Assembly (NCBI RefSeq): GCF_042684365.1
Contig: NZ_JBHULI010000001.1
Location: 1 to 64,000, forward strand
Direction of reading: 5' to 3'
Source: Gracilimonas halophila
GTDB lineage: Bacteria; Bacteroidota; Rhodothermia; Balneolales; Balneolaceae
DNA length: 64,000 nucleotides
The notes under the pieces were generated by a model. The model was given only the letters and a program-made list of their open reading frames with translations, ran no database searches and had not been told where the DNA came from. A program made the translations under genes and the position numbers. Below, piece after piece: positions 15,715 to 24,649 of the stretch (positions within the stretch are counted from its first letter, which is position 1; each line of letters starts with the position of its first letter).

Positions 15715-18420
15715 TTAGGCTTTGCTGTTCTTGAGGTAATCAAGAAGTACCGTATGCAGAATTCCACCATTGCGGTAGTAATCAACTTCTACCGGGGTGT
15801 CGATTCGGCAATCGGTTGTAAATTCGATCACTTCACCGCTTTCTTTAGTGGCAGTCACTTTGATCTCATCACGAGCCTGAACACTATCATCCACGTGAAC
15901 GTCAAATGTCTCAGAACCATCTAAACCTAAGGTATCAGCACTTTCTCCTTCTTTAAATTGAAGTGGAAGTACTCCCATCTGTATCAGGTTAGAACGGTGA
16001 ATTCGCTCATATGAAGTAGCGATCACTGCTTCCACTCCGAGAAGTGCCGTTCCCTTGGCAGCCCAGTCACGAGATGATCCCGTACCGTACTGCTTACCGG
16101 CAAGTGCAACAAGCGGTGTGTTGGATTCTTTGTATTTCAGAGACGCATCATAGATCGTTGTGATCTCATCATCCGGGAAATACTTCGTGAATCCACCTTC
16201 CGTTCCGGGTGCTAATTGATTCTTGAAACGAACGTTTGCAAATGTTCCTCGTGTCATTACACGGTCGTTACCGCGACGTGAACCGTAAGAGTTAAAATCA
16301 GCTTTCTCTACACCGTGATCTTTCAGGTAAATACCTGCCGGAGAATCCTCATCGATATTTCCTGCCGGAGAAATGTGATCGGTTGTAATGGAGTCACCCA
16401 CCTTCACCAAAGCTCGTGCTCCCTTAATCGGCTTGATCGGCTCAGGATCTTCACTCATTCCCATAAAGAACGGAGGTTCCTGAATGTAAGTTGATTCCTC
16501 ACTCCAGTTAAATAAATCTCCTCCTGATACCGGAATTTCTTCCCAGGTTGGAGATTCAAAAATATCGCCATACATCTTATCAAAAAGCTCCGGACGAATG
16601 GCGGCATCAAGATGCTCTGCAATTTCTGCCGTTGTTGGCCAGATATCTTTCAGATATACATCGTTTCCATCCTTGTCTTTTCCAAGAGGCTCGGTGGCAA
16701 GATCGATATCTACGCTTCCGGCTAGTGCATAAGCAACAACCAACGGAGGTGAAGCCAGATAATTTGCTTTCACATACGGATGGATACGTCCTTCAAAGTT
16801 TCGATTTCCTGAAAGAACTCCGGCTGCGATCAGATCGCCTTCTTTAATGGCCTTCTCAACCGCCTCAGGTAGCGGACCGGAGTTACCGATACACGTTGTG
16901 CATCCGTAACCTACCAGGTTAAACCCAAGCTTATCCATGTACTCGGTTAAACCGGCTTCATTTAAATACTCGGTTACGACACGTGAACCCGGTGCCAGTG
17001 ATGTTTTCACATAAGCCGGAACTTTAAGTCCTTTTTCATAGGCTTTCTTGGCAACAATACCCGCACCCAGCATTACACTTGGGTTGGAAGTGTTGGTACA
17101 GGAAGTGATTGCGGCAATTACCACATCACCGTGTTTCATCTCAATTTCCTGACCGTTCTTATAAATACCTTTATTAGCCAGTTTTTCCTGAGCAAGATTG
17201 AATCCCATGGTAGGATTATCACATGTCAGAGAGTTTTCGAAAGCCTTTTTCATATTGCCTAATGCAATACGGTCGTGCGGAAGTTTTGGTCCTGCAAGCG
17301 AAGTTTCTACGGTACTCAGATCTAATTCCAAAGTAGAAGAAAATTCAGGATCAGGAGTATCATCGGTTCTGTATAAGCCCTGAGCTTTGGTATAATTCTC
17401 TACCAACTGCACCAGTTCTTCCGATCGTCCGGTTCTTCTCATGTATCGCAGTGCCTCTTCATCGATTGGGAAGAAGCCCATGGTAGCTCCATATTCAGGA
17501 GCCATATTCGCGATGGTTGCACGATCTGGCAAACTCATGTTACTGAGTCCGTCTCCATAAAATTCTACAAACTTACCTACCACGCCATGCTGACGAAGCA
17601 TCTGGGTTACGGTAAGTGTTAAGTCTGTTGCTGTTACTCCCTCACGAAGTTTTCCGGTCAATTTCATTCCGGTCACTTCAGGAACCAGCATGGAAATAGG
17701 CTGTCCAAGCATGGCTGCTTCCGCCTCAATTCCACCAACACCCCAGCCTAAAATTCCAAGTCCGTTGATCATAGTAGTGTGAGAATCGGTTCCCACCAGG
17801 GTATCGGGATAAGCGGTTGTGGAACCGTCGGCCTCTTTTCGGGTGAAAACACCGCGACCTAAATATTCGAGATTTACCTGGTGTACAATTCCACGTCCCG
17901 GAGGTACCACACGGAAATTATCAAATGCCTCTTTACCCCACTTCAGAAATTCATAGCGCTCATTATTACGCTCCATCTCTTTTTCAACATTGAACATGAG
18001 TGCAGCGTCCTGTCCGAACATATCCACCTGAACAGAGTGGTCAATAACCAGATCAACCGGAACCTGAGGGTTGATGTCGGTGGCTTTTCCACCCATGCGC
18101 TTCATAGCAGAACGGAGAGCTGCCAAGTCAACAACGGCAGGTACACCGGTAAAATCCTGAAGAACTACCCGTGATGGTTTAAAGGGAATTTCACCCTGGG
18201 GATCTTTGGCATTATAGTTTGCCAGTGCTTCAATGTCTTTTTCAGTAACCGCATAGCCGTCAAATTCACGAAGAACGGCCTCCAATAATATTTTTACGGA
18301 AAAGGGCAGCTTGGCAATATTATCATATCCCTGCTCCTTTAATTTTTCCAGGCTGTATAGGAAGGCTTTGCCTGAACCGGTTTCAAATTCTACTCTGGTT
18401 TTCTTTAGTTTGTCGCTCAT
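15715..18420 (-). CDS. acnA: Aconitate hydratase A
   Basis: A 901-residue [4Fe-4S] enzyme of the AcnA/IRP1 type that isomerises citrate and isocitrate in the TCA cycle. Cluster ligands are visible in SCTNTSNPSVM (about 443) and GYGCTTCIGNSGPL (about 508-521), with substrate residues in GTDSHTTMINGLG near 206 and the swivel-domain GSSRDWAAKG. It ends in its own terminator, so it is monocistronic. A perfect -7-like box TACCTTTG reads at 18464-18457, 37 bases before the start, but no TTG sits at the right distance. Confidence 0.97.
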   Translation of the reverse strand: MSDKLKKTRVEFETGSGKAFLYSLEKLKEQGYDNIAKLPFSVKILLEAVLREFDGYAVTEKDIEALANYNAKDPQGEIPFKPSRVVLQDFTGVPAVVDLAALRSAMKRMGGKATDINPQVPVDLVIDHSVQVDMFGQDAALMFNVEKEMERNNERYEFLKWGKEAFDNFRVVPPGRGIVHQVNLEYLGRGVFTRKEADGSTTAYPDTLVGTDSHTTMINGLGILGWGVGGIEAEAAMLGQPISMLVPEVTGMKLTGKLREGVTATDLTLTVTQMLRQHGVVGKFVEFYGDGLSNMSLPDRATIANMAPEYGATMGFFPIDEEALRYMRRTGRSEELVQLVENYTKAQGLYRTDDTPDPEFSSTLELDLSTVETSLAGPKLPHDRIALGNMKKAFENSLTCDNPTMGFNLAQEKLANKGIYKNGQEIEMKHGDVVIAAITSCTNTSNPSVMLGAGIVAKKAYEKGLKVPAYVKTSLAPGSRVVTEYLNEAGLTEYMDKLGFNLVGYGCTTCIGNSGPLPEAVEKAIKEGDLIAAGVLSGNRNFEGRIHPYVKANYLASPPLVVAYALAGSVDIDLATEPLGKDKDGNDVYLKDIWPTTAEIAEHLDAAIRPELFDKMYGDIFESPTWEEIPVSGGDLFNWSEESTYIQEPPFFMGMSEDPEPIKPIKGARALVKVGDSITTDHISPAGNIDEDSPAGIYLKDHGVEKADFNSYGSRRGNDRVMTRGTFANVRFKNQLAPGTEGGFTKYFPDDEITTIYDASLKYKESNTPLVALAGKQYGTGSSRDWAAKGTALLGVEAVIATSYERIHRSNLIQMGVLPLQFKEGESADTLGLDGSETFDVHVDDSVQARDEIKVTATKESGEVIEFTTDCRIDTPVEVDYYRNGGILHTVLLDYLKNSKA

Positions 18421-18618
18421 TATTATCTCGATTTAGATTTTCTTTCTCCTTATCCCCAAAGGTACCAATTTTTTTGGGCTTTGTCTTTAGCAAGTATCTA
18501 TTGTGATTATCAATTTACGTGATTTAGTAAAACAGCTTATAAATTCTCCCTTTTTGAGTAACCGACCCCTAATTACTAACACCAATTATACATTACTGTT
18601 TTTTTATGCAATCTGATA

Positions 18619-18649
18619 TTGATATCTACGATAATTACTTCTATCTTAT
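18619..18649 (+). promoter_or_regulatory. Candidate promoter of rplM-rpsI
   Basis: TTG (18619-18621), 20 bases, then TATCTTAT (18642-18649), which keeps TA and TT but differs from TAnnTTTG at the last two positions. It lies 37 bases before the rplM GTG. The spacing is the same as in the stronger candidates of this window. Confidence 0.35.
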
Positions 18650-18686
18650 TCGACTTTCCAATAAGACAAAATAAACGAGTATAATC

Positions 18687-19130
18687 GTGGACACATTAAG
18701 TTTTAAGACATACTCAGCGAAACCCAAAGATATTGAGAAGAAATGGGTGCTCTTTGACGCTGAAGATCAGCCATTGGGCCGCCTGAGTAGCGAGATTGCA
18801 AAAATACTGAGAGGCAAGCATAAGCCGACCTTCACCCCGCATATGGATACCGGCGATAACGTGATCGTTATTAACGCTGAGAAGGTGAAGCTTACCGGGA
18901 AAAAGATGACGGATAAAACCTATTTCCATCACACTTTCTATCCCGGCGGAGAGCGATTTACCACAGCTGAAGAGAAAATGGAGAAAGATCCTACATCATT
19001 AGTTACCGAAGCTGTAAGAGGAATGCTCCCTAAAACCAAGTTGGGACGCAAAATTGCAACCAACCTGAGAGTTTATGCAGGCCCGGTACATCCGCATACT
19101 GCACAAGAACCAGAAATCATTGAGCTTTAA
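18687..19130 (+). CDS. rplM: 50S ribosomal protein L13
   Basis: L13, an early-assembling large-subunit protein, 147 residues, complete. Diagnostic segments are KWVLFDAEDQPLGRLSSEIA, GDNVIVINAEKVKLTGKKMT, and the C-terminal RVYAGPVHPHTAQEPE. The start is a GTG; the N-terminal SFKTYSAKP fits the family. rpsI follows after 19 bases, the usual rplM-rpsI pair. Confidence 0.97.
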   Translation: MDTLSFKTYSAKPKDIEKKWVLFDAEDQPLGRLSSEIAKILRGKHKPTFTPHMDTGDNVIVINAEKVKLTGKKMTDKTYFHHTFYPGGERFTTAEEKMEKDPTSLVTEAVRGMLPKTKLGRKIATNLRVYAGPVHPHTAQEPEIIEL

Positions 19131-19149
19131 TCCATACAGAATTAATTAA

Positions 19150-19536
19150 ATGGCGCAAGCGAATTATATAGGACGACGAAAAACAGCCACCGCCCGTTTG
19201 TACATCAAACCGGGTAAAGGCGACATTCTCGTCAACCACAAACCAATTGAAGAATATTTCCCCGTAAAAGCACGTCGTAACATTGCTTTGTTACCTATGT
19301 CTGTGACTGAAACAGAAGGCAAGTATGACATTAAGATCACCGTTCGTGGTGGTGGAAGTACCGGTCAGGCCGGCGCCATCTCTCACGCACTTGCTCGTGC
19401 TTTGGACGGAGAGAACGAAGAAATGCATGATGTCCTAAAAGGACATGGGCTTCTTACACGAGATGACAGAATGGTAGAACGTAAGAAATACGGTCAGCCT
19501 AAAGCTCGTAAGAAATTCCAGTTCTCTAAAAGATAA
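19150..19536 (+). CDS. rpsI: 30S ribosomal protein S9
   Basis: S9, 128 residues, complete. The family start YIGRRKTATARLYIKPGKG, the middle VRGGGSTGQAGAISHALARAL and the basic tail KKYGQPKARKKFQFSKR, which reaches the P-site tRNA, are all present. It is the second gene of rplM-rpsI; the next gene, rpsB, has its own structured leader and so is likely separately controlled. Confidence 0.97.
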   Translation: MAQANYIGRRKTATARLYIKPGKGDILVNHKPIEEYFPVKARRNIALLPMSVTETEGKYDIKITVRGGGSTGQAGAISHALARALDGENEEMHDVLKGHGLLTRDDRMVERKKYGQPKARKKFQFSKR

Positions 19537-19628
19537 TTTTTGTTATTCGTTATTTGTAATGGTTATTCGTTTACGATTAATCATTACTCTTTTAACCGAT
19601 AACTATTCAAACAATACTCAATCACACA

Positions 19629-19702
19629 TATGTGGTGACCCTGCGTTTGGTGTCCCGGGCTTAATTGACTCAGGATTAACGCTCTCGGGGATGACCCACA
19701 TA
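19629..19702 (+). ncRNA. Structured leader of rpsB-tsf, probably an S2-binding control element
   Basis: A closed structure lies 32 bases before the rpsB ATG. The outer 7-bp stem pairs 19629-19635 (TATGTGG) with 19696-19702 (CCACATA). Inside, TCCCG at 19653-19657 pairs with CGGGG at 19686-19690, and TTAAT at 19661-19665 pairs with ATTAA at 19675-19679, extended by GC/GC across a one-base bulge, capped by a nine-base loop. Ribosomal protein S2 is known to repress its own rpsB-tsf mRNA in E. coli. Function here is inferred from position and fold only. Confidence 0.6.
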
Positions 19703-19734
19703 GAGGATTAACCTAAACTTACATACATAATACA

Positions 19735-20631
19735 ATGCCAAAAGCTGCATCTATACAAGACCTGCTCAAGTCAGGCGCACACTTCGGTCACCTTACCCGC
19801 CGATGGAATCCTAAAATGAAAGACTTCATCTTTATGGAGCGAAACGGGATTCACATCATTGACCTCAAAAAAACTCGTAATTACCTGCAAGAAGCACTTG
19901 ATGAAGTTCAAAAACTTTCACGTGCCGGTAAAACCATCCTTTTTGTAGGTACCAAGAAGCAATCTACTGAGATCATTAAAACTGAAGCACTCCGTTGCGG
20001 AATGCCTCACATTACCCACCGTTGGATGGGTGGTATGCTGACCAACTTCAGTACCGTTCGCAAAAGTATCTCTCGTATGGATGAGATCGAAAAAATGAAA
20101 ACAGATGGTACTTTTGAAGAACTCACCAAGAAAGAAGGTTTAATGCTTCAGCGTGAGCAAGATAAATTGAATGATGCTCTTGGCGGTATCAAAAACATGG
20201 GAAGACTGCCCGGTGCTATCTTCGTTGTTGATATTATTAAAGAACATCTGGCTGTTAATGAAGCGATCAAGCTTCATATCCCGATCATTGCTATGGTTGA
20301 TACCAACAGTGACCCTGACGTTCCTGATTTCATCGTTCCTTGTAATGATGACTCGGCCCGTACCATTCAATTGGTAACAACCCAGATCGCAGACGCCATT
20401 ATTGAAGGTGCTGCAGAACGTGAAGCACAGCAAGAAGAAGACGTAATGGAACAAGCTGCCGCTGAAGCCAAAGGTGAAAGCAAAGACAGTGATGATGTTG
20501 ACGTCAAAGACGCTGCCAAAGGAACTAAACTACGTTCTCGCCGCAAAAAGAAAGGCGATAAAAAAGAAGATAAAAAAGCTGACAAAGCAGAAGCAAAAGC
20601 TGACGCTGACAGCAATGACGAAGAAGAATAA
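19735..20631 (+). CDS. rpsB: 30S ribosomal protein S2 with a long charged tail
   Basis: S2, 298 residues, against about 240 in E. coli. The core is canonical: LLKSGAHFGHLTRRWNPKM, TKKQSTEIIKTEA, HRWMGGMLTNFSTVR, GRLPGAIFVVDI and the VDTNSDPD loop. After about residue 225 there is an extension rich in Glu, Asp, Ala and Lys (for example KKKGDKKEDKKADKAEAKA), likely disordered. tsf follows after 27 bases, the classic rpsB-tsf order. Confidence 0.96.
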   Translation: MPKAASIQDLLKSGAHFGHLTRRWNPKMKDFIFMERNGIHIIDLKKTRNYLQEALDEVQKLSRAGKTILFVGTKKQSTEIIKTEALRCGMPHITHRWMGGMLTNFSTVRKSISRMDEIEKMKTDGTFEELTKKEGLMLQREQDKLNDALGGIKNMGRLPGAIFVVDIIKEHLAVNEAIKLHIPIIAMVDTNSDPDVPDFIVPCNDDSARTIQLVTTQIADAIIEGAAEREAQQEEDVMEQAAAEAKGESKDSDDVDVKDAAKGTKLRSRRKKKGDKKEDKKADKAEAKADADSNDEEE

Positions 20632-20658
20632 TTTCAACCATTAAATACTATTCAAAAA

Positions 20659-21492
20659 ATGAGTATTTCTGCTGCTGACGTAAAAAAACTTAGAGACATG
20701 ACTGGCGCGGGTATGATGGACTGTAAAAAAGCCCTCGCCGAAGCAGATGGTGATTTCGACCAGGCGGTTGAATATCTCCGTAAAAAGGGACAGCAAGTTT
20801 CCGAAAAAAGAGCAGACCGTGAAGCTAACCAAGGATTGATCCTTAGCCGTATCAGCGATGACAAAAAGAAAGCTGTTATGATGGAGATCAACTGCGAAAC
20901 TGATTTCGTTGCCAGAAACGAAGAATTCCAGAATGACGCGGAATCATTCCTGAACGCTGCTTTTGAGAATGATACAGAGAACACAAAAGATCTGCTTTCA
21001 ATAGAAGTAGATGGTCTTACCATCGAAAAGCACCTTGAAGAAATGGTCGGTAAGATCGGTGAGAAGATCGAGATCAACAATGTAGTACTTATAACTACTG
21101 ACGGAACTCTGATCTCTTACATTCACCCCGGCAACCAATTGGGTGTGCTTGCAGAATTTGACGGCGACCTGACCGATGCTGAAATCGGTAAAGATGTAGC
21201 CATGCAAGTTGCTGCCATGAAGCCTCTTTCTGTAACCCGTGACGGTGTTGACTCTACTCTTGTTGAGAAAGAGCTCGAAATTGCAAAAGATCAGCTATTG
21301 AATGAAGGAAAGCCTGAGCATATTGCCGAGCAAGCTGCTAAAGGTAAACTTCGCCGTTTCTACGAAGAGCGTGTACTTCTCGAACAAAAATTCGTGAAAG
21401 ATAACAGCGTATCCGTTAAGGATTACCTCGAGCAAAATGGTGCTCCCCTGGTGAAGTCGTTCCATCGACTTCAACTTGGCGAAAACGCTTAA
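20659..21492 (+). CDS. tsf: Elongation factor Ts
   Basis: EF-Ts, 277 residues, the nucleotide exchange factor for EF-Tu. The N-terminal module ADVKKLRDMTGAGMMDCKKA and the TDFVARNEEF core are diagnostic, as is the later YIHPGNQLGVLAEFD stretch. It ends the rpsB-tsf unit and is followed by a strong terminator 18 bases after its stop. Confidence 0.97.
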   Translation: MSISAADVKKLRDMTGAGMMDCKKALAEADGDFDQAVEYLRKKGQQVSEKRADREANQGLILSRISDDKKKAVMMEINCETDFVARNEEFQNDAESFLNAAFENDTENTKDLLSIEVDGLTIEKHLEEMVGKIGEKIEINNVVLITTDGTLISYIHPGNQLGVLAEFDGDLTDAEIGKDVAMQVAAMKPLSVTRDGVDSTLVEKELEIAKDQLLNEGKPEHIAEQAAKGKLRRFYEERVLLEQKFVKDNSVSVKDYLEQNGAPLVKSFHRLQLGENA

Positions 21493-21510
21493 TAAATTTT
21501 CTTTACATTA

Positions 21511-21539
21511 AGGCTGTCAGAATTGACAGCCTTTTTTTT
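21511..21539 (+). terminator. Rho-independent terminator after tsf
   Basis: An 8-bp stem (GGCTGTCA/TGACAGCC) with a four-base loop GAAT is followed by eight T bases. It separates rpsB-tsf from pyrH, although read-through to pyrH 28 bases later is possible. Confidence 0.9.
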
Positions 21540-21566
21540 GTCTTATAATTACTAACACAGGATCAC

Positions 21567-22286
21567 GTGGGAAATAAATATAACAGAGTGCTTCTCAAAC
21601 TCAGCGGAGAAGCGTTATTAGGTGAACAGGGACACGGAATTGATGCTGATATACTCAGCGAATATGCCAAAGAAATTCAATCCATTCAGGAAGCGGGTGT
21701 CCAGGTTTCCGTTGTAATTGGCGGAGGAAACATTTTTCGGGGTGTAAAAGGAGCAACCCAGGGGATGGATCGCGTTCAGGGTGATTACATGGGAATGCTT
21801 GCTACCATGATCAACAGTATGGCTTTACAAGATGCCCTGGAGCAAATTGGTGTCCAAACACGGCTGATGAGTGCTATTCGAATGGAAGCTATAGCTGAAC
21901 CTTATATTCGCCGGCGTGCTGTCCGACACCTTGAAAAAGGGCGTGTGGTTATTTTTGGAGCAGGAACAGGAAATCCCTACTTCACCACCGACACCGCAGG
22001 CTCTCTTCGCGCCATTGAAATTGAAGCGGACGTGATCCTCAAAGGCACCCGTGTGGACGGAATATTTGATTCTGACCCTGAAAAAAATGGTGATGCTCAA
22101 AAATTTGATGTGATTACCGGAGATGATGTTTTAAAGCGCCGTTTAGAAGTCATGGATCTCACTGCCTTTACTCTTTGTCGCGAAAACCAAACTCCGATCA
22201 TTGTCTTTAACATGAATAAGAACGGCAATTTGAAAAAGATCGTGGTGGATGGTAAGGATGTGGGCACAACGGTGGTCTGGGAGTAA
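21567..22286 (+). CDS. pyrH: Uridylate kinase (UMP kinase)
   Basis: A 239-residue bacterial UMP kinase of the amino-acid-kinase fold, making UDP from UMP and ATP. Motifs: RVLLKLSGEALLGE, VVIGGGNIFRGV, the GTGNPYFTTDTAGSLRA substrate loop near 131-147, and KGTRVDGIFDSDP. The start is a GTG at 21567. It follows rpsB-tsf, as in many bacteria (rpsB-tsf-pyrH-frr), but frr is not next here; the next gene is hutG on the other strand. Confidence 0.97.
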   Translation: MGNKYNRVLLKLSGEALLGEQGHGIDADILSEYAKEIQSIQEAGVQVSVVIGGGNIFRGVKGATQGMDRVQGDYMGMLATMINSMALQDALEQIGVQTRLMSAIRMEAIAEPYIRRRAVRHLEKGRVVIFGAGTGNPYFTTDTAGSLRAIEIEADVILKGTRVDGIFDSDPEKNGDAQKFDVITGDDVLKRRLEVMDLTAFTLCRENQTPIIVFNMNKNGNLKKIVVDGKDVGTTVVWE

Positions 22287-22332
22287 TTTTTCCCGAATTC
22301 GCTTTTTATTGAACACGGGTAACGCTGATTGA

Positions 22333-22390
22333 GCGGATGATCGCTGATAAAATACGTATCCAATAAATCCGCGATTTGCGTGTCATCCGC
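22333..22390. repeat. Imperfect palindromic intergenic element between pyrH and hutG
   Basis: GCGGATGA (22333-22340) and TCATCCGC (22383-22390) form inverted arms around a spacer that itself holds related GCGATTTGCG/CGCTGAT pieces. It lies between two convergent genes. It resembles small dispersed palindromes seen in environmental bacteria and may also end transcription from both sides, but has no clear T run. Confidence 0.45.
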
Positions 22391-22404
22391 TTTCCAGTCT
22401 ACAG

Positions 22405-23391
22405 CTACCCAAAGATAAGCCCATACACCAACTGCGCCGCCAGCTTCACTGTTCGATCATCGATATCATATTTTGGATTTACTTCTGTGATCTCAAAAAT
22501 CTTCAGCTTTTCTTTTTGTTTGGCGTGATGAATGATCTGCATCACTTCCCTGCCCGATAGTCCAGTAGGAGAAGAAGCACTTACCCCGGGAGCATCCGAT
22601 GCCTGAATGGAATCCATATCCAATCCCAGGAATAAAGGTCGTTCATCAAGTTCATCAAGGATCTTTTTAAAGGAAGAAACGACTCCCATTTGAATAAGGT
22701 CAGTCAGGTAGTGAATATTCACCCCCAATTCTCTGGCGTTCCCTAAATAGAAATCCCCATTTGATTCCCGCCGGATCCCAAATTCATAAAAATGTTGTGG
22801 TGCCAAATAATGATCTTCTATCGCTTTTCGATACGGAGTACCGCTCGTCATCTCATCGGCAATACGCATATCCAAATGGGCATCTATATTAATGGCCGAG
22901 ATATCACGCTCCGTTTCTGAAAGAGCTCGCACGTCCGAATAGGAAATATCATTTCCTCCGCCCAGCACGATCACTTTTTTGCCGTCCCTCAAAAACTTCG
23001 AAACTGCTTTGGTCAATGCATTATGAATGTGATCTAATGCATCTTGCTCTTTTTCTGTAACGGAAAGATCTGTACCCTCAGTGAAATCAAAATAATCTGT
23101 GATCACGTTACCTACATCAAATAGCTTTAGAGGTTGATCTCTCTGAACCTGCAATTTATATAATTGCTCACGGATCTTATTTGGAGCTTTTTCTGCACCG
23201 ATCCGTCCATTATTTCGCTGTACACCTTCATGCTGAGGACATCCAATCAATACGTGAGTGGCCTTTGAATACTCTTTTTCGTTAAACAGAATTTCTTCCA
23301 CAAGCCAGTGGTCTCGCTTATCGTGAGAGCGGAGCTCGGTCAATTCTTCCGGAATAGGTCTTAAAATATCTTTCAGCCTCTCGATTCCCAT
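22405..23391 (-). CDS. hutG: Formimidoylglutamase, arginase family
   Basis: A 328-residue ureohydrolase-fold enzyme expected to split N-formimidoyl-glutamate to glutamate and formamide, the last step of histidine breakdown. Metal-binding motifs INIDAHLDMR (Asp170, His171-neighbour set, Asp174) and GLDMDSIQASDAPGVSA (Asp258, Asp260) are present. The usual first-motif His (GGxH) is replaced by Asn147 in VLGGGNDISY, so the metal site differs from classical HutG. The start overlaps the hutI end by 19 bases, so it is the last gene of hutU-hutI-hutG. Confidence 0.85.
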   Translation of the reverse strand: MGIERLKDILRPIPEELTELRSHDKRDHWLVEEILFNEKEYSKATHVLIGCPQHEGVQRNNGRIGAEKAPNKIREQLYKLQVQRDQPLKLFDVGNVITDYFDFTEGTDLSVTEKEQDALDHIHNALTKAVSKFLRDGKKVIVLGGGNDISYSDVRALSETERDISAINIDAHLDMRIADEMTSGTPYRKAIEDHYLAPQHFYEFGIRRESNGDFYLGNARELGVNIHYLTDLIQMGVVSSFKKILDELDERPLFLGLDMDSIQASDAPGVSASSPTGLSGREVMQIIHHAKQKEKLKIFEITEVNPKYDIDDRTVKLAAQLVYGLIFG

Positions 23392-24602
23392 ACCTTTTCT
23401 CCCTTTTTGATGACGGTATGCACGTGATTTTCCCCAAAGAAATACGCCAGGTCTTTATAATTATCAGAATCCAATAATAAAATATCTGCCTGATACCCCG
23501 CTGCAATACAGCCGAGCTTTTCCTTTTCTAAAGCCTTGGCTCCGTTTTGCGTGGCACAGCACAGCGCTTCCTCCACTGACATCCCCATTTTTGTACAAGC
23601 CATACTCATAAGTAACTGCACAGATATGGTCATGGAAGAGCCGGGGTTGAAATCCGTAGCTAAAGCAACCAGTGCTCCCTTATCCAATAATTTTCGCGCC
23701 GGTGAGTAGGGGATATTCAAAAAATAGGAAACCCCGGGAAGAATCGTAGCCACAGTCTCAGAACGGGCGAGCCTCTGAATGTCTTCCTCGCTCAATACTT
23801 CCAGATGATCTACGGAAACAGCTCCCAACCCGATCGCCATTTCCACTCCACCAATGTCATTGAATTGATTGGTGTGAAGTTTGGGTTTGAGGTCGTACTC
23901 CATTCCTTTTTCAAGTACTTTCCGGGTTTCTTCAACGGAAAAATATCCCTTCTCACAAAACACATCACAATACTCAGCCAGTTCAGCGATCTCCGGTATC
24001 ATCGTCAATACTTCCTCCAGATACTCTTCCCTGGATGAATTCTTGGGAACCGCGTGTGCTCCTAAAAAAGTTGCCGTAAGTTCGATCGGCTGTTCTTCTT
24101 TCAGTTCGTTGATCACCTCCAGCATTTTACGCTCAGTTTCAAGGTCCAGCCCATAACCGCTTTTTATTTCCATGGTAGTGATACCCTGTCTCAGCGCTTT
24201 TTGGAGTCGGATACGCCCCAGGTTCTTCAGCTCTTCTTTAGATGCATTACGGGTCGCTTCAACCGTTGAAACGATCCCACCGCCCTGCTCTGCTATTTCC
24301 TCGTAACTCATTCCGGCCGAACGCATGGCAAATTCATCAGCACGGTTTCCCCCAAACACCAGATGGGAATGCGAATCTACAAATCCGGGTACTGCGGCTT
24401 TTCCTTCAGCATCCAGGATTACCGGGTGACCTTCAACTTTTTCGAGTACTTCAGAAAGTGCACCGACAGCTTTTATAGACCCCTCAGAAATATAGATCGC
24501 TGCATTTTCATATATATTCAATCCCCGAAGTTCCGACCCCCGATATACGCCCGGTTTGGGTGTGGCTATTTGGGATATGTTTTGGATGAGTAGGTTGGAC
24601 AT
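23373..24602 (-). CDS. hutI: Imidazolonepropionase
   Basis: A 409-residue amidohydrolase-fold zinc or iron enzyme that opens imidazolone-5-propionate to formimidoylglutamate. The metal motif VDSHSHLVFGGNRADEF (His-x-His about 75-77), EIKSGYGLDLETERK, the HTNQFNDIGG segment and the late Asp in ALATDFNPGSS are typical. The ATG at 24602 is chosen over the TTG two codons upstream. It overlaps hutG and starts 47 bases after the hutU stop. Confidence 0.95.
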   Translation of the reverse strand: MSNLLIQNISQIATPKPGVYRGSELRGLNIYENAAIYISEGSIKAVGALSEVLEKVEGHPVILDAEGKAAVPGFVDSHSHLVFGGNRADEFAMRSAGMSYEEIAEQGGGIVSTVEATRNASKEELKNLGRIRLQKALRQGITTMEIKSGYGLDLETERKMLEVINELKEEQPIELTATFLGAHAVPKNSSREEYLEEVLTMIPEIAELAEYCDVFCEKGYFSVEETRKVLEKGMEYDLKPKLHTNQFNDIGGVEMAIGLGAVSVDHLEVLSEEDIQRLARSETVATILPGVSYFLNIPYSPARKLLDKGALVALATDFNPGSSMTISVQLLMSMACTKMGMSVEEALCCATQNGAKALEKEKLGCIAAGYQADILLLDSDNYKDLAYFFGENHVHTVIKKGEKVWESRG

Positions 24603-24649
24603 GATCAATTAAATTTATGTTGCCTTATTTTCACGTAGGGGCAATTAAT

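Noticed and set aside
18457..18464. Perfect TACCTTTG box upstream of acnA as a full promoter
   Set aside because: The nearest TTG is 26 bases away, too far, so it is mentioned only in the acnA entry.
20652..21080. 142-residue open frame on the minus strand inside tsf
   Set aside because: It is antisense to the clear EF-Ts gene, Ser/Phe-rich, and has no family features.
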